Shown here in pieces: positions 24,986-37,343 of a stretch of DNA of 64,000 nucleotides; position 1 is the first letter of the stretch, and every line of letters starts with the position of its first letter. A program made the translations under genes and the position numbers. The stretch comes from Anoplolepis gracilipes (Eukaryota; Arthropoda; Insecta; Hymenoptera; Formicidae): contig NC_132973.1 of the NCBI RefSeq assembly GCF_047496725.1, forward strand, positions 15,306,233 to 15,370,232, in the 5' to 3' direction. The notes under the pieces were generated by a model that was given only the letters and a program-made list of their open reading frames with translations, was not told the origin of the DNA and did no database searches.

Positions 24986-25493
24986 TTATACTGGCTCTTG
25001 TGACTTGTGACTAACCAAGTTGTTTTTTGATCTATAGCTCCTGTCACACAGATCACAGGCTAGAGACTGCGGTAGAAGTGCGTGTCGGCCAAATGCTTTC
25101 GTAGATTGACGCGCGAGAAAAGGTCTTTTGACACAAGTGCTATGCTTGGTATCGCTTCGAAGTTGCAGCCATCGTGACTTCGTGTCTTTCAAAGATCTTC
25201 CGGATTCCAGATGTGGTTGTTGCTTGTCTCATTATTGATAGTCGCGATTTCGATTGTCATGCGCCGAATCGAGATCGAATGATCCTCCTCGATCGTGTGA
25301 CTTTGACAGGAGGCAGAGGCAGGGCACGAGTTCATCCATCCTTGGTGAGAACGACGCGATGGGCTTCAGGCTTTTGCCATTGCAAATCACGTCCACAAAG
25401 TCCTCATCGTTCCATAGATTTTCAAACGCCGAGGTTACGCTGCTTTCATAATTATTCCATCGCAAATGACAGAAATGTTGTATATCTATCATC
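24986..25493 (-). pseudogene. BTB/zinc-finger (broad- or lola-like) pseudogene fragment
   Basis: On the minus strand, an ATG at 25493 begins MIDIQHFCHLRWNNYESS, then TSAFENLWNDEDFVDV, the start of an insect BTB domain closest in my memory to that of broad. After that a few residues are missing and a one-base loss shifts the frame; the next frame reads KAHRVVL, the expected continuation. Further down, 25062-24989 encodes ACDLCDRSYRSKNNLVSH, a C2H2 finger of the broad/lola type, but its last ligands are lost. No intron separates the BTB and finger parts, although they are separate exons in the parent genes, so a retrocopy is likely. At least one stop also lies between them. It sits between the divergent MTFP1 and PIG-L starts. 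Confidence 0.7.
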
Positions 25494-26061
25494 GTTGTGG
25501 GTCCATTCACCTTCTCACATACGCACATGTCCATGATTGACAGATATCTCACCCGACGTATGTACAGTATAGACACGAACCGGCAACCTGAGCGCAAATC
25601 ACAAACTGCCTTTCGCGCGCGATGATATATCCTACGATAATTTATTTCGATAATACCATGACGTTCAGTACCAAAGCAATTTTCGATACAGCGACGTAAA
25701 TATGTCAATCAAAAATAAAAATTGACATTCATAAGACTCTCTTTCCCTACTATTAAATCTTTAGAAATTTTTAAAAAAACGTAGTTACATATATTGTAAA
25801 ATTACAAACAGTACAAAAAAATTAGCCCAAGAAATATCGAGAAATCGATATTCGAGAATCGAAGTTTGTGGTCGTAGGTCGTAGTTCGATAAACGATATA
25901 CATATGTATGTACGTAAAAATGACATAACCTTAAACTCGATCGCTTCGCAATGGCGGGAACTCTCGTCCGTGGGCGATAATTTATAGAGGACGGACGTCA
26001 TGGCGGATCCGTGATAAATCGAGAATACGCGTCGACGGGCACGTTGTCGACCATCATCAAG

Positions 26062-27433
26062 ATGATGGCCGACCTGGATTATGCGCGACAGTATCTTAGT
26101 CTACAGATCAACGAGGCGGTCTGCTGGTGGTGGTATTACATCAGAGAGATCTCGTGGCAGATGCTGATCGCCGTGTTAGCGTATCTCTGTGTCTGCGTCT
26201 TCCTCTATGCAGTCCTGAAGAGAGTGGGCCACGCCGCTTGGCAACTACCAGGTCCACCTTGCAGGCTTCTCCTCGTCACCGCTCATCCAGACGACGAGGT
26301 GATGTTCTTCGGACCGTTGGTCTACTGGGTAGCACGTTCCAAGGCCAGCGAGATCTACCTGTTGTGCTTATCCATGGGTACATGTCATTGGCGGCCTATA
26401 TCGTCTAGGATCGCGACCAACGATTCTGACAGGAATAATCTGACTAAATGTCAAGCAAATGTCTATTGATGTTTACCAGTGTGCTTGCAGGTGGTGACAA
26501 AAGAAGGATAGACGAGCTGTACGAATGTACAAAGGTATTGGGCATCCCAGAGGCTAATGTAACGATTATTATGTGAGTGTTTCACAAAATATCACAAACA
26601 TTCACATTTACAAATTATTCATTACATATTATATATCTCTCCAAAAGAATATCATAAGATTTTTAGTCTACTTGCATATTTAATGCTAAATATTTGTTTA
26701 ATTTTCTCAAACTTAAATAATTTTATTTAACACTAAATATGCACAGTGAAAATATGATAAAATAGATTTATCTATCTTGTGAATAATAGTCCAATAAACA
26801 AATGTGCAGGAGTAGCGAGTTACCAGATGATCAGAGTGTACAATGGCCAGTAGATACAGTTGCAGAAAGTATCTTACAATATATAGAAATATACAAAATC
26901 AATGCTGTTGTAACATTTGATAAATATGGAGTCAGCCGACATAAGAATCATATCTCTTTGTACTTTGCAATCGCCACACTGTGTATAGAGAAAAAAGTAC
27001 CTCCTTGTCAGTAATTTGTTCAATTTGCTCAATTAACATGCCAAATAATATACCAAACTAATAAATCTGATTTTGTATTCCAGATTGTAAACTATATGTG
27101 TTAGAGTCTGTTAATATAATCAGGAAGTACGTTCAACTCTTAGATTTACCTATAAGTCTACTTTCAGCCTCATATTGGTATCTGGTGACATACGAACAAA
27201 AACGAATAATCAAAGTAAGTTTGAGTATTCTAATTTGTTGAAAAATTAACTTTTTATCTTTATATAATTTGTTTGTAACATTTTTTTTATAGAGTGCTAT
27301 GGCTGCACACAAGTCCCAGTATGTTTGGTTTCGAAAGTTGTACATGATCTTTTCAAGATACACATTTATCAATACTCTCCAAGAAGTCAGTGCCCTTGAT
27401 CTGGAGTTGGATCTCCAGTTTGATGAGGATTGA
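26062..27433 (+). CDS. PIG-L: PIG-L, GlcNAc-phosphatidylinositol de-N-acetylase
   Basis: Removes the acetyl group from GlcNAc-PI, the second step of GPI-anchor synthesis, on the cytosolic face of the ER. Five exons join in frame: 26062-26377, 26491-26572, 26810-27006 (GTCAGT donor), 27084-27214 and 27293-27433, giving 288 aa. An N-terminal membrane segment (LIAVLAYLCVCVFLYAVL, about residues 35-52) precedes the zinc-binding motif AHPDDE (H75, D77, D78); the distal HxNH motif is present in GVSRHKNHI. The end AAHKSQYVWFRKLYMIFSRY matches the family C-terminus. The loop after LCLSMG is shorter than usual, so the exon 1-2 junction is the least certain. Several in-frame ATGs start the first exon; the first pair (26062/26065) was chosen. 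Confidence 0.92.
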
Positions 27434-27715
27434 GCATTATTCAAAAAAGCAAGAATTGTACAAAATATATAATTAATAATCACTGTACATACTTTGTCTA
27501 CCAATTACAAAATTGTAAATTATATATGATGAAATGAAAAGTTACATACCAAAGCTATGTATGACAATTTTAAAATCTATCCAACATACTTTATAAGCAT
27601 GAAATATTTTTTTATTAATTGTTAATAAGAATATTGGTACAATGGTAGTTAATTCTGAACAAGAAAGCGGCACGTAATACTTTTTCGGTATAACATAAAT
27701 CAACTTTTTCTTTTG

Positions 27716-27718
<3 letters not shown>

Positions 27719-27750
<32 letters not shown>
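27719..27750. repeat. Long poly-A run in the PIG-L 3' region
   Basis: An uninterrupted run of about 32 A roughly 290 bases after the PIG-L stop codon. No retroelement body is visible before it, so it is either a simple repeat or the tail of an unrecognised insertion. Confidence 0.85.
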
Positions 27751-27754
<4 letters not shown>

Positions 27755-28616
27755 CTATTCTATGTGCCGTTTTATCCTTACTTATTTTTTTGTACATATC
27801 TTTTCGTAGTTTCAAACGCAAAATTGTCATTTGATATGTACAATTTCATTTATCAGTGTATAATAAAATAATCTTACCATAGATAAAAAAATCGTAGCTT
27901 TAATTCAATTTGTAGAACACAAGGTTTCTTATCAGATAATTGTATAAATTTTACGAAAATTAACTATTTGAATTGAATGAAAAATTTGAGCAATATATAA
28001 CGAGTTAAACTCACGATTGTACATATTTTTAGTTGTCTCAACAATAGTTATAAATATGTCATAAATTTTTTTAGTCAAAATTCTTTTCTCTTTGGCACAA
28101 ATAATGTACATAAGAGAATTTAACTTTCTTTTCTTTTTCTAACATTCAATAGTTGACATTTCTTCAAAATTTGGAAAAAATATATTACTCTTTTTCACAA
28201 CAATTCGATATTGTTATAGATATTATATATGCAAAGAAATAGAGATATTCTCTATGAATATAGATATTCTTTTATGTGCAATGTTACATTTTTTGTAACA
28301 TTTAATTTCCATGAAAAGCTACTTAATACATATAAACGTACGAACTCTTTTTGATTCCACAATGTAAATATATCTCAACAAGCATGTTGGAAAAATATTT
28401 AATAAAAATTTAATCATATTTAAAGCAATCGCAATATATACAGTCATTGTTATTTTATAATTTTCAATTGAAAAAGATTCTTTTAATAACTCCTATTTAT
28501 ATGTATTTCTAAGAAAGTTATCTTCCTTATTTTTATTTTATCAGTTTGAATTTTTCCAGCATGCTTTTTTATATCCGGAATGTAACGAAAATATATATTT
28601 AGTTGCCTACTGTAAA

Positions 28617-28618
<2 letters not shown>

Positions 28619-28666
<48 letters not shown>

Positions 28667-28668
28667 AA
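28619..28668. repeat. TA microsatellite
   Basis: About 20 TA dinucleotides with a short following imperfect stretch, between the convergent PIG-L and M6 genes. Confidence 0.95.
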
Positions 28669-29512
28669 AAGAAATCTCCTTCGTAAAAAAATCTCAGTAA
28701 TAAAGACAAAACACGCGGTATAAACAGTCCGAGAATGACTAACCCTAATACCGAAAGATTAGACCAGTAATGATTTGAAAACGTGAATACTTTTCCGTAA
28801 GAATGATATCATATTTACCGTACGATGAGTATGTCGAACATAACACTTGATTATCGAATAAAAAATGTCTAAAGTTTCTGCCATGATTTTAAGAATTTTC
28901 TATCTAATACTCAATCGATACATTCGACAAACATTTTGTCGTATGAATGTAAAATCAGCCTAATACTTCACCATACTATTAGACAAATTACACTCAGCCC
29001 ACTTGTAGCATACATCAAAATGAAATATAATATAATCGAAAAAAAATAATTTCTATGCGCTGTGCTAATTATATGAGTCTCAAGCACGCACAGGCGTGCA
29101 GATTTCAAATATTTTTTCTTATGTTTACGAATTATATCGTCGTAAAACGTATAATTTATATCCTAGATCGAAATTCGGCGAATAATCCCGATTTGAATAG
29201 AATAATTCACGCTAAACATGAAAATATTACGTACTATAAATCGGTACGTATTCTAATAAACATCTTTTCTTTATATAAAACGAAGTAAATGTTTATATAC
29301 GATAGTCGCAGATAAAATGGACGGCATAGAGTTGGTTCCCGCAAGATCCTCGGATCAGTAAACTACCTTAACGGCGACTGACACACCGCAATGAGCAGAA
29401 TACCGAATTTAGGTACATAGAGAAGAAGAAGTGATACCTGGAAGAGATTTCCAATCGGACGAAAGAGTTCTCTTTACAAAGGATTCATGACGAAGATCTC
29501 GCGGGCCGTATC

Positions 29513-31708
29513 CTAGAACCTGTCTTTGCCACGATGAGAACCCAGGGTACCCATTCCTGTTTGAGAGGAATCCGGATCGATCGCGTCTTGCAGATATTGC
29601 AGTTCCTGCAATTCCTGGAACTTTTCGTGATCTCGAATGTGCGCATAATTAGCGGATAAACACATCAGATAGTGTATTAGGCTGAGGATAACCAGCATGG
29701 ACGCTGCAGTCGCTAAGATGAACATCACCTCAGCCTTTTCCACAAAGTCCTTGCAGAATAGTTTGACTTCCTGAGGTCCGCACACTTGCATGTCTTGCAC
29801 CCGTGTGTTGTTTGGAAATAGGAAACCTAAAATTGCATGAAATTGTTTGATACATATTAATTCTGTCAGATAATATATCTAATATAAATACATTAATAAA
29901 TATCTAAATAAATATTTGATATAGATACATTTGAATTAGAACAATTCAAATTAATTTTACAGTTTTTAAATAAGAGAAAAGAAATACATAAGATCTAGTT
30001 CCAATCCTTTATTTATATATTGACCTGAATAAAAAAACTTACTGAATTGAGTGAAATTAATACACTCATCGAGAGATTGAACACGTGGATTGCTGCATAG
30101 ACCCCAGAATATAGTGAATATCAATGTGATGATAATAAGGAATGCAAATATCAAAAGCCAAGCTATTTGCAAGATATAAATGATAGTCATAAACTGAAAA
30201 AATAAAAATGTTTATATTAAGATAATAATCGGAAAAACTTTTAGCTGTCAAAGATTTTTATATTTTAGATACATACAACTGCACAGGAGATACGTCCACC
30301 TACTCTGGATCTCCAAGCTCGGTAAACTTTGTGTCTTGTAGCACCAGTTGCGAGACAACCAACGCACAAAATCATAAATCCTAAAGCTGCCATACAAGCT
30401 CCGATTGATGCAAACACCAACTGCACTGCTTCCAACCATCCGAGGTGTAGATGAAACACCTAAATCAATTTCGTGCTCAAGATATATATCTTTGAAACAT
30501 TTCTAAAACATTTCTATAGATGTTATTATAAGCTAACGTGATTTACCTGATCCATCATAAGAGCACCCAATGTCGCACCTCTATACATGGTACCACAGAA
30601 GATTCCAACTCCTAGGCAACACATTATAGTTGCTATGAGAGTTGCGTATGGCACTCTAGCCATACAATCATTGCACATGTTCCCTAAACAAAGAAATTTT
30701 ATTTCCTATATTTATTATTTTTACAAAGACTTATCTATATGTATAATTAAAGTAAATTATAATAAAACTGTCTAAAAATACACAATTATAATACTATAAC
30801 CTTATATGTAAATTATACACACATCTAGATGTATAAATTACTGTTGAGATAACATTATTACAAAAATACATCATAATGAAAAATAGCACAACTTTTATTG
30901 TGTCTATATTTCCTACAGCAAAATATGATAGTATTTATGTTATCTTGACATTTGAATGGTATTTTCAGACACTTACTACATGTTCGTTCGCTCGAGTTAA
31001 TACCGTGAATATTACGTTCAGAAAATCTATCTATACTTGTATTACTCGCAAATCGACTACGCAAAGGCAAACTCTCTCTGGTCTGATGTAATTCACGTAA
31101 TCTCCCCATTTTAATATTGTTATACGAATCACAATACACGACTGAATACAGATAAATAAAGAACGCGCGGCGAAACGTTCGGCCAATGACTAAGTCGACT
31201 ATAATGATGACTAATCATCACTTATCTACAAGCTCATAACACAAAGATAACACGCGAGAAATACATGTAAGTATACATATGTATATATGTTAGTTCATTC
31301 ATAAACTTTAACGTAAACGCTTCATTATCATACTAATGTCTTGGACGAAAATAATTGTGACGTTTATTATTGTTGATGTTTATAATTATTTTATCACCGA
31401 CAGCTACTCTGTTCATTCTCAATATAAAATCTGATAAATTCTCCTTAAATCAATTAAAATCTAATAATCTAAATTTATACCATATCAAATATTATATTAA
31501 CAATTTGTTTAGCTGTTGTTAATGAGATTAATTAACCTCAATTAGCCTCAATAATGTTTACGATCGTATGGAACTGTTGTCAGTATGACACATGACACTC
31601 ACATGACTACACATTCGCTATTCGAATTCCACAATTGGGTAGTTTGTAATGGGAAAACGAGTAAAAAGAGCACGCCAAATTTTCGTCAAATTGTCACGAC
31701 TTACCCAT
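29513..31708 (-). CDS. M6: M6 neuronal membrane glycoprotein (PLP/DM20/M6 family)
   Basis: A four-pass membrane protein of the proteolipid family, in Drosophila linked to neural tissue and egg integrity. Shared exons are 30683-30547, 30459-30277, 30193-30043 and 29826-29513. Two first exons both splice in frame: 31109-30977 gives 305 aa starting MGRLRELHQTRESLP, and a four-base coding exon, 31708-31705 (ATGG), gives 262 aa starting MGNMCNDCMARVPYATL. The short form matches the usual family start, with the Cys cluster for acylation. Hydrophobic segments cover ATLIATIMCCLGVGIFCG, the FASIGACMAALGFMILCVG region, ILQIAWLLIFAFLIIITL and MFILATAASMLVILSLIHYL. Extracellular loop 2 has the conserved cysteines of CSNPR, DECINF, VCGPQEV and FCKDF. 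It is convergent with PIG-L. Confidence 0.93.
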
Positions 31709-33315
31709 ATTGACAGTTCGCGTCTAATTCACTCTGGTTAAGGTTAGGAACGCTCAAACGAAGGATGGGCAGCGCCCGTTTATGGAATCTGTGAGATTAT
31801 AGTTTCTCGTTAATTACCACGATAATTACGCGTCCCTCAGTGATAGCGAAGGACATCACGATCTTAATCGTCGATTATAAAACAAAAAAAAAAAATAAAT
31901 AAGTAAAACAAGACTGACAGATCAATAAATTAAATTAAAAGAATAATTAAAAGATAAATTCGATAAAACTTCAATTTCTTTTTTGGAAAATTATATATAC
32001 GACTTTAAATTCGTTTGTTTACTGTCTGTCAGAAATACTCCGATATAGCACTCTGACGTAATCAACCACCTGTGAGCACAGCTTTCGGCTCCACGCTCCA
32101 CGGATCTCGCGCCCCAAGATCTTATCGCGCGCGCGCGCGCACGATAACGTTGGAATTTGGAATTTCGGGAAAATATTACGGGGAACAGTTGCAAACGACT
32201 TCCGTGGGGTATCGACCAGAAACGGCGTTCAATATGGCGTCGCGTTTGTGATGGTGGTCCAATCGTGTCCACCCGAGGAGAGAAAATGATGAATAGGATC
32301 GTTGGCCTCGCGAGGGATTGTAGATTGTAGGGCGCGCCGTAGTAGTAAACGATTATAAAAAAAAAAAGTTACTTTCAATGGAGTGGGGTTGACGGGAATG
32401 ACAATGACCGACTGTGACCCCGATAGAAAGGTTATGATGAATCGCATCGTAAAACTTTCGATTCCGAGAAAATATACGATTTTATTCTTCATATATTTCT
32501 TTCTAAAATTTGATTTTTACGAGAATGATTTTTATGTAATAAGAATGTTTAAATTTCAAACATGTACAGAGAGATGAGAAAAATTATTAGAAACATATAT
32601 GGGAAACACAGCTGATGAAAGATTAACAATAAATTTTATGGAAAATTGGAATTTTTATCTATTTTTTTTAACTTTATTATTTGATTTATTGCGAATTTGC
32701 TTTTAATTGCCATTCAGCGATATATAAAGCAAAATGAAAAAATAAAATAAAACAATTTAAAAATGTTTTTTTAAATAAAAGCAATAATAAATATACCTGT
32801 ACAATGTTACTTTGAGTAGCAGTAGATATTGAATTTTTTGTTTTGTAGACTTTTCCTTTGTATATGTGGAAAAATTGTCAATTATTTAAGGCCCATTTAT
32901 AAGAATTACTCTTAAATTTCTCTTAATAGTTAATTCTCTATTTACATGCTTCTCTTCTCCTCTATCTACAAAAATAAATAGTAATCTTTTAAAACATTTT
33001 CTTAGCTGAACTCTTTCTTTTTGTCTTATTGATTTTTTAAAATAGAAAACTGAATATTAAAATGTGTTTAAAAAATCTTTGTGTTACACAATGCTCAAAT
33101 AAAGCTCAAATTAAAAGTGCATCATAAATATAAACAATTTTTTATTATTATTGTATATTTAAAAATATTCATTAATCTATATTTAGATTTGTAAGTTATT
33201 TATATAAATCTATATTGTATAATTATATGTATATTGTATAATCTATAATAAGCTTACAGTCCTTGAGAGTAATTTTTCAGTCGTATTATACAAAATATTC
33301 AGTTTTCAATTAGAG
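31709..33315. other. Intergenic space between M6 and PLK4
   Basis: Contains the likely M6 promoter (31720-32300, including a CpG-rich patch near 32090-32350 with an alternating GC run at 32129-32140) and, on the right, the probable PLK4 3' untranslated region. Short open frames here match nothing I recognise. Confidence 0.4.
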
Positions 33316-36300
33316 CTACCGAATGCACTTGGGCCTTGGTTCCACGAAATACTGGATAACCATTGGCAATTGACGAAGCTTCTCTTGAACCGATACTTCT
33401 AAATCTTGCTGATGATGCTTATTAAATTGTATAGTAATGCCATTGTTACTTTCATATGTAATGCTACCCTGCTGATTTTGCGGACTTACCTAATAAAATC
33501 ATTATCGATTAAGTGACAACATATATATTACATCAAGCAATTGATAATATATAAACTATCGTAAAATAATAATGTCACTAAAATGAATTAAGTTGGATGT
33601 AATTATAAGATATCTAATGAACTATTAAGACAACTTACAGTTAAAGCGGATCCGTCTCTGTAGTCAACCCGGATGTCGCCAGACGATAATTTTGTAGCTA
33701 AACCGATTCCTGGTACTACTACTTTATTTGCATTATTATTAAAATTATGCGCAGAATTTACCTTGCGCGATCTAGACGTCATAGTCGAAACGACGGAGCA
33801 GCTACCATCGAATGACGGCACCTGAACAAGATTCAACATTACTTCAGTAGAATAAAGTAATTAATTACTGTACTAAAAAAAAAATTTAGAAATTTCTTGT
33901 TACTTACGACGGGAGAAACGTTTCTAGTAGTATGCGATATATTTTCTTTTCCCTGCAGATAGGGAACGTCACTTAGAACCGTGCTAGGCTTTCGTCCAAT
34001 TATCACGGGAAAACAAGGATGCCCAGTGGCTGCCTCCAAGGATGTCAAAGTGGATTCCAATAGTAAGCAACGTTTATAGCACTCTGAGTAATGTTCATAA
34101 TAGGTTTCAAGATGCGGCAAAAGTTCACCTTCAACAAATGTATCACCGTTTTGATCGGTGATCTTCACAACACCATTTACTCGGACAATCTGGAATATTT
34201 ATAGAAGTAAAATGAAAACAGAAAAAATTAAATTATTGTAAATTACATAAATTATATTAATATCATTGTCTCTTTGAGTTTTATATTTTTTTATCATATA
34301 TATACATACGTGATACATAGAAATGAATGTATGATAACTGTGTGTACCTTCACTCCATTATAAAAATGCACTTCACAGTCAGGCTGCGGACCATTCTCCA
34401 TGAAGACACACTTTAAACGCTGGGTGTATAGCGTTAACTTTGGTGTTTTCGCTTTAACCAATGTCACGAAACGGAATGCGTATATATATTTTCGATGATA
34501 ACATGCTGGTAAATTCTCGTAAGAATAAATACTATCGGCACCCCGACTGGGCAACGGTACCGGCTGTGAACCAACTTCTGTAGGCACACTCGGTTTGTAG
34601 AGAATGACTCGTAAACCGTCGCCTGATATTCTGCATACATCGTTGATCTTTTCCTAAAATATCAAACACACATATAACACTTCTTATATAGCTAATTTAT
34701 ATTTTTTATATAATAACTGTTCCTATACATATTATGATTTTTTATACTATTTTTTAAATTATACCTTGCCGTGTCTACGTTTGACAAACTCGATGCACAC
34801 TTCTCCATTGTCTAGAATCGTAAGAATTGCGTTGTTCGTTCTGTGTCTAGTGGGTTGCAATCTGTTCGAATTCAAAGGAGGAACTTGTAACTTTGCGTTC
34901 TCCTCAGTTCTTTCCATATTATGATTTTCCACGCTCTTTTCTTTTCTCGGCTTATGCTTTTCTGTCATTTTCTGCCTCTCTAAATCGTCATACTCATTGC
35001 AATTGTTGTACTGTTCGTTTTGCGAGAACATCTTACTTCGAGATATTGGAATACCTATCAATACAGAGTCCTCTTTTGCATTGTAATTCCTATATCTTGC
35101 TCTATAATTTAACTGCATCTTTGCAATAGGTTCGGACAATGCCTCGCTTCTTAGACTGACCATAGGCATTATCGGTGTTGTGGACGTTCTTTCCTCCGAA
35201 CGAGATCGCAATTTCGATCGACCAGACGAGGATAGTGTTCTACCTAGTCCGGAATCCATCATGCCATCAGTTAATAAATCTTTACTTCCCATGCCATTTC
35301 TTTCCTGCACAAAAGAAATGGCTATATTACTATTTTTTTGTAAACTTGATTCAATGGTATTTTTGAATTGTTAATATATTAAATCATATACTAGATATGA
35401 TAACTACTATTTTGTAATGCAATATTACTTACATTATATAGCTTATTTTTTTCTATATTTGTTATAAATGGATGCTTGTGAATATCTCGTAGACGTATTC
35501 TGTCTTTTGGATTTTTTTTAAGTAATTTATCTATTAAATCTATTGCATTGTCTGATAAATAAGATGGCATCACGTAATCAGCCATTACTACTCGCGTTAA
35601 AGTACTCTTAACAGCATCGGTGTCGAACGGTGGTTTACCCACTAATAAGGTATACAACATACATCCTAAACTCCATACATCTGCTTCTGGTCCATGTGAA
35701 GATCTCGTAGCAATCTAGAAATTTTTATAACATTGCAATCTTATAACATAATTTTGCAATTTAACAATTCTAAAATAGTACATACTTCAGGAGAAATGTA
35801 GTTTGGCGTGCCACACATAGTCAAATGCTTTTCATCAGGTTTAGTTAATTGCGTAGCTAATCCAAAATCTGCTATTTTCTGCGAGCAAACAAAATCAAGT
35901 GAAGAAATAATTTTTTACTCCAAGAAATTAAAATATATATATATTTTTACATACCACTTGCATATCTCTGGTCAAAAGTAAATTAGACAGTGACATATCT
36001 CTGTGAAGTATTTGATGGGAGTGAAGATAAAGTAAACCTTGTACAACTTGTCTCATTATGCGAGCAGCTAAAATAGTAGAGATTTTATTATAATATAATT
36101 GAAGATTTATATAATATTATATCATCTCATGCATATATAAACTATATATTTGTCTACCATTTTCTTCAGGCAAAGCTTTAGTGCCCTGTGCTTTAAGAAA
36201 GCGTTGAAGTTCTCCATTGTGACATAATTCTAAAATTAGATACACATAGTTTATGTCTTCAAAACATGTGTACAACTCCAAGATAGCTGGATGTTTTAAT

Positions 36301-37343
36301 CGAGAATGTATCTCTACTTCCTGTCTGACTCTACCCACCATCCCAGCAGCTTGCATCATTTTTTTGTCGATCTATAGAAACAAGAAAGCATAAAAATGCA
36401 ATATAAATATATAATTTATATTGAAATAATGATACAAAAAAATTTAATAATAAATCTTGTCTCTATATAATTTATTGACTCAAGTAAATCAAAAAAGTGT
36501 CACCATAGAAATATTGATCTAATTTCATTTGTCCAATATTTAATGTTTTACCAAGATTGATATGTATTTCAAAACTGTTGCATCAGTTATATCAATTTGA
36601 AATCGATTGTTCAATATACAGACTCATAATCAGGTGTAATTGGAGCAGCATGTCATAATATCTCAAAAATATTCACATTTTATTTGTCCAATTATTAACA
36701 TTTTGCCAAGATTGATAAATAACTTTATGTTCGATACACAGGCTCGCAGCCAGACATAACTGAAGCAACACGCGTTGTGATCTCAAAAATATTAGTCTAA
36801 TTTCATTTGTTCAATATTTTTTGCCAGGGTTGATAAATAACTTGATATCTATGTATTTCAAAACTGTTACATCAATTACATAAATTTAAAACCAAATGCT
36901 CAATATGCAAATTTAATAACCAGAAGTATAATTCATCGATTTAAATAAATAACAAAAGTATTATGATCTCAAAAATATTAGTTTCTAATTTCTAATTTTA
37001 CGCTCGGTACGCAGGCTCATAGCTAGACATAATATTGGAACAACACGTGGTTTTAGATTATATAAATAAGAAGAGCTTCTCGATTTTGAAAAAAGCTCGA
37101 GATAAATGAATCACCATTTTGATCGCGACTTCCATGCCGCTGCGGAGGCATTTCGCTCGGTAAACGCTCCCGTAACCGCCCTTGCCCAGTAAATTCAGCA
37201 CCTCGTATTCCTGAAACAAGCACACATGGAGAGAGTGTTGGTTCACGCGTTGCTACGACGAGGTTGCGGCGACGGCGCAAACAGTGCAAATTCAAAAAAC
37301 CAACCTCAATGTGTTCACCGAAGCCGGCCGACAGCGCGGGCAT
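33316..37343 (-). CDS. Plk4: Polo-like kinase 4 (PLK4/SAK), centriole duplication kinase
   Basis: Ser/Thr kinase that starts centriole duplication. Eleven exons join in frame (773 aa; Drosophila SAK is similar): 37343-37305, 37210-37115, 36371-36158, 36067-35955, 35878-35786, 35714-35433, 35304-34765, 34653-34348, 34189-33908, 33821-33639, 33489-33316. Kinase domain about residues 15-270: glycine loop GKGGYG (22-27), VAIK with K44, ILHRDMSLSN with D140, DFG at 158-160, CGTPNYISPE, then DVWSLGCMLYTLLVGKPPFD. The linker (280-459) starts with a DSGLGRT motif that fits a Slimb phosphodegron. Exons 8-9 (460-655) are the cryptic polo-box region and exons 10-11 the C-terminal polo box. The start MPALSAGFGEHIE lies in a short CpG-rich first exon. 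Divergent from apoLTP. Confidence 0.95.
36507..37060. repeat. Diverged tandem repeats in PLK4 intron 2
   Basis: About four degenerate copies of a 120-185 base unit, starting near 36507, 36667, 36788 and 36972. Recurrent blocks, in order: ATCTCAAAAATATT, a TCATTTGTCCAATATT-like block, GCCAAGATTGATAAATAACT, TATTTCAAAACTGTT (copies 1 and 3), and GATACACAGGCTCGCAGCC or variants, followed by AGACATAA and a GAAGCAACACG-like end. No open frame. Confidence 0.65.

Larger units (their letters stand above)
27434..29512. other. Convergent intergenic space between PIG-L and M6
   Basis: AT-rich, with no coding exon seen. It should contain both 3' untranslated regions. An AATAAA at 27862-27867 is a candidate plus-strand poly(A) signal for PIG-L. 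An A-run and an AT microsatellite are listed separately. Confidence 0.4.
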
